Of a DNA stretch of 8,827 nt, positions 6,071 through 8,827 are shown piece by piece; positions within the stretch are counted from its first letter, which is position 1, and every line of letters starts with the position of its first letter. The stretch is from positions 1 through 8,827 of the forward strand of contig PCCJ01000019.1 in NCBI GenBank assembly GCA_002731665.1, read 5' to 3'. The DNA is from Actinomycetota bacterium. Lineage in GTDB: Bacteria > Actinomycetota > Acidimicrobiia > Acidimicrobiales > Poriferisodaliceae. Under the pieces are notes generated by a model. That model had not been told where the DNA came from. It saw only the letters and a list, made by a program, of their open reading frames with translations, and searched no databases. Both the position numbers and the translations under genes were made by a program.

Positions 6071-6766
6071 ATGGAAATAGCTGATGACACAAGCATCGAC
6101 GTTTTAGAGGCAATTAAACAACGTAAGTCGATCAGAGCTTTTAAGCCAGACCCTGTTCCCAAAGAAAAGCTCCTGGAGCTCTTGGAGATTGCACAGCGCG
6201 CACCTAGTGGCACCAACACGCAGCCTTGGCACGTTTATCTGTGCGCCGGCAAAGTAAAAACTGCGATCACTAACGACGTGTTAGCAATGGCAGGGAGCGG
6301 TCAAGGTGCAAGCTACGAGGACTTAGGCTACTACCCGCCTGTTTGGGATGACATCCACAACAGCCGGCGGCGAGCCGTGGGGTGGTCCCTCTATAACTTA
6401 GTTGGCATTGAAAAAGGTGATCGAGACGGGAGCGCTAGGCAAGCTATGCGAAATTTTCATTTCTTTGACGCGCCCGTGGGGATATTCGTAACAATTGACT
6501 CGTATCTGGGGCGAGGGAACTGGGCTGATGTCGGCATGTACATACAAACTCTCATGCTTGCAGCTAAAGGGCTAGGACTTGACACCTGTCCCCAAGCAGC
6601 GTGGGTCCCATATCAGGAACCTGTTATCCGTCATCTTGGGATTCCCGACAACGAGTCGTTGGTGAGCGGCATGAGTCTTGGTTGGGCAGACCCTACGAAG
6701 ATCGAAAATACCCTGATAAGCGAACGGGAAAAGGTCTCAGAGGTAGCTCGCTTCGAAGGTTTCTAA
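6071..6766 (+). CDS. FMN-dependent nitroreductase family protein (PnbA-like)
   Basis: This 231-residue protein is a flavin oxidoreductase of the nitroreductase superfamily, which uses NAD(P)H to reduce nitroaromatics, quinones or related electrophiles in the cytoplasm, usually as a dimer. The FMN-contacting motif RKSIRAF (18-24) and RAPSGTNTQPWHVYL (43-57) are clear. NFHFFDAPVGIFVTID (128-143), GNWADVGMYIQTLMLAAKGLGLDTCPQAAW (149-178 region) and GIPDNESLVSGMSLGWADP (190-208) resemble the subgroup that includes the 4-nitrobenzoate reductase PnbA. The natural substrate is unknown; many such enzymes are annotated only by family. The start is the only ATG in the frame near this point; the ribosome site is weak (AGG at 6060-6062). 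The upstream inverted repeats suggest repressor control, for example induction by an electrophile, which is inference. It appears to be monocistronic. Confidence 0.92.
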   Translation: MEIADDTSIDVLEAIKQRKSIRAFKPDPVPKEKLLELLEIAQRAPSGTNTQPWHVYLCAGKVKTAITNDVLAMAGSGQGASYEDLGYYPPVWDDIHNSRRRAVGWSLYNLVGIEKGDRDGSARQAMRNFHFFDAPVGIFVTIDSYLGRGNWADVGMYIQTLMLAAKGLGLDTCPQAAWVPYQEPVIRHLGIPDNESLVSGMSLGWADPTKIENTLISEREKVSEVARFEGF

Positions 6767-6809
6767 GGCTGCCCATATTCCGGCAGCTGCGTTCCCTGGC
6801 ATTTTCACT

Positions 6810-6971
6810 TTGATAGCCCAACGACTTCGACGCGAGAGCAGAACCAGCCACGATGAAGTTGTGGTCGTTCTGCACGACATTTCAGAAACTTTGGAGTTCA
6901 TAGACGACAATCTGATGCGTACGGGTGAGCGGCAACGAAAGCACCAGAACTGGCATAACCCTAAGAACTAG
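6810..6971 (+). CDS. Possible small ORF or gene remnant downstream of the nitroreductase
   Basis: A plus-strand frame is open from just after a TAG at about 6741 to TAG at 6969-6971. The only conventional starts are this TTG, giving 53 residues, and internal GTG or ATG codons. The sequence looks protein-like: RLRRESRTSHDEVVVVLHD, then SETLEFIDDNLMRTGERQ, then a basic tail ending WHNPKN. I recognise no family. There is no Shine-Dalgarno, and no TANNNT hexamer at leaderless spacing, so expression from TTG is poorly supported. The open frame upstream of the TTG (AAHIPAAAFPGIFTL) also reads like protein, which suggests the 3' end of a gene that has lost its start. Calling it a pseudogene or a chance ORF is equally defensible. 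Confidence 0.3.
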   Translation: MIAQRLRRESRTSHDEVVVVLHDISETLEFIDDNLMRTGERQRKHQNWHNPKN

Positions 6972-6973
6972 GG
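6959..6973 (+). terminator. Weak hairpin, possible terminator
   Basis: CCCTA and TAGGG form a 5-bp stem around a 5-nt loop, overlapping the stop codon of the small ORF. No U-run follows (next bases CTTTAAGC), so intrinsic termination is doubtful. Confidence 0.2.
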
Positions 6974-7078
6974 CTTTAAGCGATACGCACTTGTGAATAG
7001 TTCATTCAAAAGATTTTTACCAGTTACGCAACTAACGCTAGGAATTTCAAAAGACACAGGACTTGCGGGCGACCTAGC

Positions 7079-7096
7079 TAACATAGGTTACGGAGG
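7079..7096 (+). promoter_or_regulatory. -10 element and Shine-Dalgarno of the membrane-protein gene
   Basis: TAACAT (7079-7084) would start a transcript near 7091-7092, directly at GGAGG (7092-7096), which lies 8 nt before the GTG at 7105. The ribosome site is strong and decides the start; the promoter part is tentative. Confidence 0.5.
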
Positions 7097-7104
7097 CAAA
7101 TTCT

Positions 7105-7506
7105 GTGAGTTCGCAAAATTTACGATGGCTAAACCCAACGCAACCCCAAACTCTCTACAGCGCAGTTATGCTTTCATACTTTCGCGCTGTGGGAATGGTT
7201 CTATTTGGCAGTGCCTACTACCGTCAACTTCCACTTGACTTGTTCGGTTCGGGAGTGGCAACGCTATTCGCACTTTTCCTTACTGGAACTTTTGTAGCTG
7301 GCGGCATCGGAATTACGAACGAACGGAAATGGGGATATATCTTCGCGTTGTTCTCCGCCTGCTATTCTGTCCTTGCTACGCTTTGGGTAGGCATAAACTT
7401 TAGCCTGGGCATGGGTTTCCTACTGCGCCTAATGTTCGACATCGTCTTGGTGGTTCTGCTCGTTCACCCTCATAGTCGATCCTACAAAAAAATTTGGTTC
7501 CGTTGA
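7105..7506 (+). CDS. Four-helix integral membrane protein of unknown function
   Basis: The protein has 133 residues and four hydrophobic segments: about 22-42 (LSYFRAVGMVLFGSAYY), 46-70 (LFGSGVATLFALFLTGTFVAGGI), 76-99 (WGYIFALFSACYSVLATLWVG) and 102-120 (GMGFLLRLMFDIVLVVLLV). The tail HPHSRSYKKIWFR is basic and probably cytoplasmic, which places the N-terminus on the same side. There is no signal peptide and no catalytic or ligand motif that I can name. The GTG at 7105 is preferred because of the GGAGG 8 nt upstream; the alternative ATG at 7168 (MLSYFRAVG) begins just at helix 1 and lacks such a site. It is followed after 46 nt by a separate leaderless promoter for the MaoC gene, so cotranscription is possible but not required. 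Small four-helix proteins like this are frequent in actinobacteria and mostly uncharacterised. Confidence 0.8.
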   Translation: MSSQNLRWLNPTQPQTLYSAVMLSYFRAVGMVLFGSAYYRQLPLDLFGSGVATLFALFLTGTFVAGGIGITNERKWGYIFALFSACYSVLATLWVGINFSLGMGFLLRLMFDIVLVVLLVHPHSRSYKKIWFR

Positions 7507-7539
7507 GTCATTAAGGTTTAGGTAGCACCAACCCACCCA

Positions 7540-7545
7540 TAGACT
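7540..7545 (+). promoter_or_regulatory. -10 element of a leaderless promoter for the maoC-menG operon
   Basis: TAGACT ends 7 nt before the ATG at 7553. No Shine-Dalgarno precedes this ATG and no convincing -35 box is seen. Confidence 0.5.
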
Positions 7546-7552
7546 TACGGTT

Positions 7553-8011
7553 ATGACGACTCAGATAGACGGAATCGAAGACCTTAAGTCAAGAATCGGT
7601 AAACAATTGGGCTTTAGCGAATGGCACACAATCACTCCCGCCCAGGTCCAATTGTTTGCTGACGCGACTGGTGACCACCAGTGGATTCACCTTGATGAAG
7701 AAAGAGCAAAGGCCGGCCCTTTCGGAATGACCATTGCCCACGGCTACCTCACTTTATCTCTCGCCCCGATGCTCATGTCAGAAGCTTTTCTAATTGGCGG
7801 CGATGTTAAGATGGGCGTCAACTATGGAGCAAACAAACTCAGGTTCACAGCTCCAGTTCCAGTTGGTTCTCGAGTAAGAATGGGAGCGACGTTGCAAGCA
7901 GTAGAGGAATTTACTGGTGGAGCTCAATACATCGTAGAACTAATATTTGAAATAGAAGATTCGGAGAGGCCAGCCTGTGTAGCTGAATGCATTTACCGGG
8001 TCTACACATGA
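7553..8011 (+). CDS. MaoC-like (hot-dog fold) dehydratase
   Basis: This 152-residue single hot-dog domain belongs to the MaoC/NodN-type (R)-specific enoyl-CoA hydratases, which add water across the double bond of trans-2-enoyl-CoA or a similar thioester. The hydratase-2 motif FADATGDHQWIHLDEERA (35-52) carries the catalytic dyad Asp41 and His46. AKAGPFGMTIAHGYLTLSL (52-70) forms the central helix and substrate tunnel, and NYGANKLRFTAPVPVGSRVR (90-109) is the typical following strand. Length is normal for a stand-alone family member. The ATG start has TAGACT 7 nt upstream. The stop is 15 nt before menG on the same strand, so the two are very probably cotranscribed. The true substrate is unknown: fatty acid degradation, polyhydroxyalkanoate supply or lipid synthesis are all seen in the family. 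A link to menaquinone is suggested only by position. Confidence 0.92.
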   Translation: MTTQIDGIEDLKSRIGKQLGFSEWHTITPAQVQLFADATGDHQWIHLDEERAKAGPFGMTIAHGYLTLSLAPMLMSEAFLIGGDVKMGVNYGANKLRFTAPVPVGSRVRMGATLQAVEEFTGGAQYIVELIFEIEDSERPACVAECIYRVYT

Positions 8012-8026
8012 GAGTCGACTAGCACC

Positions 8027-8713
8027 ATGGACAAGCTTCCCCAAGGGAAAGCCAAAGCAGCGCTCGTAGAAGACATGTTCGACCGCATTGCGCCTCGGTA
8101 CGATTTAGTCAACAGACTAATGACGTTTCGACTAGACGTCAGATGGAGACGCAAAACAGTCCGGGCCCTCTCACTACCTAAAGGATCCAAAATTTTAGAT
8201 CTGGCTTGTGGCACGGGCGACATGTGCAATGACCTATTAGCTGCTGGGTTGTCTCCGATTGGTGTTGACTTCAGCCAAGGAATGTTAGGAGCTTCTCGTA
8301 CATTAGCCCCACTCGTTCGAGCTGATGTTTTATGCTTGCCGCTCTCTGAAAGTAGTATTGACGGCGTTACCTGTGGATTCGCCTTGCGAAACTTTACTAA
8401 TCTAGATTCTTTTTTTCAAGAGATAAGTCGAGTCGTAAAGCCCGCAGGCCGAATAGCGCTGCTTGATGTAGCTCAGCCAAAGAGCAGAATTTTGAGAACT
8501 GGCCATACTCTATACTTCGGGAAAATAGTGCCGTTAATCGGCTCAGCTCTTTCAGATAAATCTGCATACAGATACCTCCCAAAGTCCGTGAGCTACCTTC
8601 CCCCACCTGATGACATGATGCAGTCGCTCAAAGATTCTGGGTTCAGAGATGCCAAGCGCCAATTGTTAAGCGGCGGTATTACACAAATGATTACCGCCAC
8701 AAGAGACCTTTGA
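8027..8713 (+). CDS. menG: Demethylmenaquinone methyltransferase (UbiE/MenG family)
   Basis: MenG uses S-adenosylmethionine to C-methylate demethylmenaquinone, the last step of menaquinone synthesis, at the cytoplasmic membrane. The 228 residues contain the UbiE/MenG signature FDRIAPRYDLVNRLMTF (18-34) followed by RWRRKTV (39-45). SAM motif I is ILDLACGTGD (56-65), the acidic ribose-binding residue Asp81 is in GVDFSQGML (79-87), and ALRNFTNLDSFFQEISRVVKPAGRI (119-143 region) and YRYLPKSV (181-188) complete the family pattern. Only menaquinone is likely here because the neighbour is MenA-like and actinobacteria lack ubiquinone. Translation probably depends on the maoC transcript: the ATG is 15 nt after the maoC stop, with only a poor GAGAG-type ribosome site. 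It ends 6 nt from the convergent menA-like gene. Confidence 0.95.
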   Translation: MDKLPQGKAKAALVEDMFDRIAPRYDLVNRLMTFRLDVRWRRKTVRALSLPKGSKILDLACGTGDMCNDLLAAGLSPIGVDFSQGMLGASRTLAPLVRADVLCLPLSESSIDGVTCGFALRNFTNLDSFFQEISRVVKPAGRIALLDVAQPKSRILRTGHTLYFGKIVPLIGSALSDKSAYRYLPKSVSYLPPPDDMMQSLKDSGFRDAKRQLLSGGITQMITATRDL

Positions 8714-8719
8714 ACTAAC

Positions 8720-8827
8720 CTATTGTCCGACCATTAGACCAACTGCCATAGCCAGTCCCGTGACCATCTGCACTTTCCCCGTTGCGCCAAGTACCGCTAT
8801 AAGAGCTTCTCCTTTAGCTCCTTTAGC
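8720..8827 (-). CDS. menA: Probable MenA prenyltransferase, C-terminal fragment (5' end outside window)
   Basis: The last 35 residues of a minus-strand gene are visible, ending at TAG 8720-8722. The sequence GEALIAVLGATGKVQMVTG then LAMAVGLMVG is hydrophobic and matches the C-terminal end of MenA-type UbiA prenyltransferases, where a (P/A)-x-L or M-x-A-x-x-(A/G)-T stretch precedes the last membrane helix. MenA attaches the polyprenyl chain to 1,4-dihydroxy-2-naphthoate, making the substrate of MenG, so the convergent menG strongly supports the call. No catalytic Asp-rich motif can be checked because those lie outside the window. Confidence 0.7.
   Translation of the reverse strand, partial: AKGAKGEALIAVLGATGKVQMVTGLAMAVGLMVGQ

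Noticed and set aside
5905..6219. 104-codon minus-strand ORF over the nitroreductase start
   Set aside because: Much of it is antisense to the nitroreductase N-terminus; the rest crosses the promoter and operator. No recognisable motif.
6993..7238. 81-codon plus-strand ORF overlapping the start of the membrane protein
   Set aside because: It has no ribosome site, no TANNNT at leaderless spacing, a low-complexity unlikely translation, and conflicts with the GGAGG-supported gene at 7105.
1..8827. CRISPR array, tRNA or rRNA gene, insertion sequence, phage or toxin-antitoxin module
   Set aside because: I saw no regularly spaced repeats, tRNA-like cloverleaf sequence, transposase or integrase motif, terminal inverted repeats or recognisable toxin or antitoxin.

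Overview
The window looks like ordinary chromosome from an uncultured member of the Actinomycetota. The best support is a mycothiol synthase (mycothiol is made by that phylum), a MenG/MenA menaquinone pair, and many start codons that lie exactly 6-7 nt downstream of a TANNNT -10 hexamer with no Shine-Dalgarno sequence, the signature of leaderless mRNAs common in actinobacteria. Base composition is near balanced, low for the phylum, and would fit a marine or freshwater Acidimicrobiia-like lineage. That placement is inference, not shown by the sequence.

Layout, left to right. (1) 1-1262, minus: histidinol dehydrogenase HisD, lacking only its last few residues at the window edge. (2) 1345-1536, plus: a 63-residue helical protein of unknown function, divergent from hisD. 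(3) 1533-3115, minus: endonuclease III (nth), then a CitE/HpcH-type acyl-CoA lyase, probably one transcript. (4) 3209-3907, plus: a short mycothiol synthase. (5) 3925-4635, minus: a VIT1/CCC1-type metal transporter. (6) 4668-5711, plus: RlmN, whose start is only 32 nt from the transporter start. (7) 5712-6070: a gap with no convincing gene, ending in a promoter/operator region. (8) 6071-6766, plus: a PnbA-like nitroreductase. (9) 6767-7104: mostly non-coding, with a possible small ORF. (10) 7105-7506, plus: a four-helix membrane protein. (11) 7553-8713, plus: a MaoC-like hydratase and MenG in one operon. (12) 8720-8827, minus: C-terminal end of a probable MenA, convergent with menG.

Functional links are loose: histidine synthesis, base-excision repair, thiol redox buffering, metal transport, rRNA modification and menaquinone synthesis lie next to one another. 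MenG and the probable MenA catalyse the last two steps of menaquinone synthesis (prenylation, then C-methylation). Packing is tight: three tail-to-tail junctions have a 4-nt overlap, a 17-nt gap and a 6-nt gap, with no visible hairpin terminators.

I found no CRISPR array, transposase, phage gene, tRNA or rRNA, and no defence or secretion cassette. I see no previously undescribed multi-gene system. The points most worth a second look are the recurrent leaderless-promoter geometry, the three-half-site operator before the nitroreductase, the shortened mycothiol synthase, and the unexplained small ORFs at 1345, 5746 and 6810.
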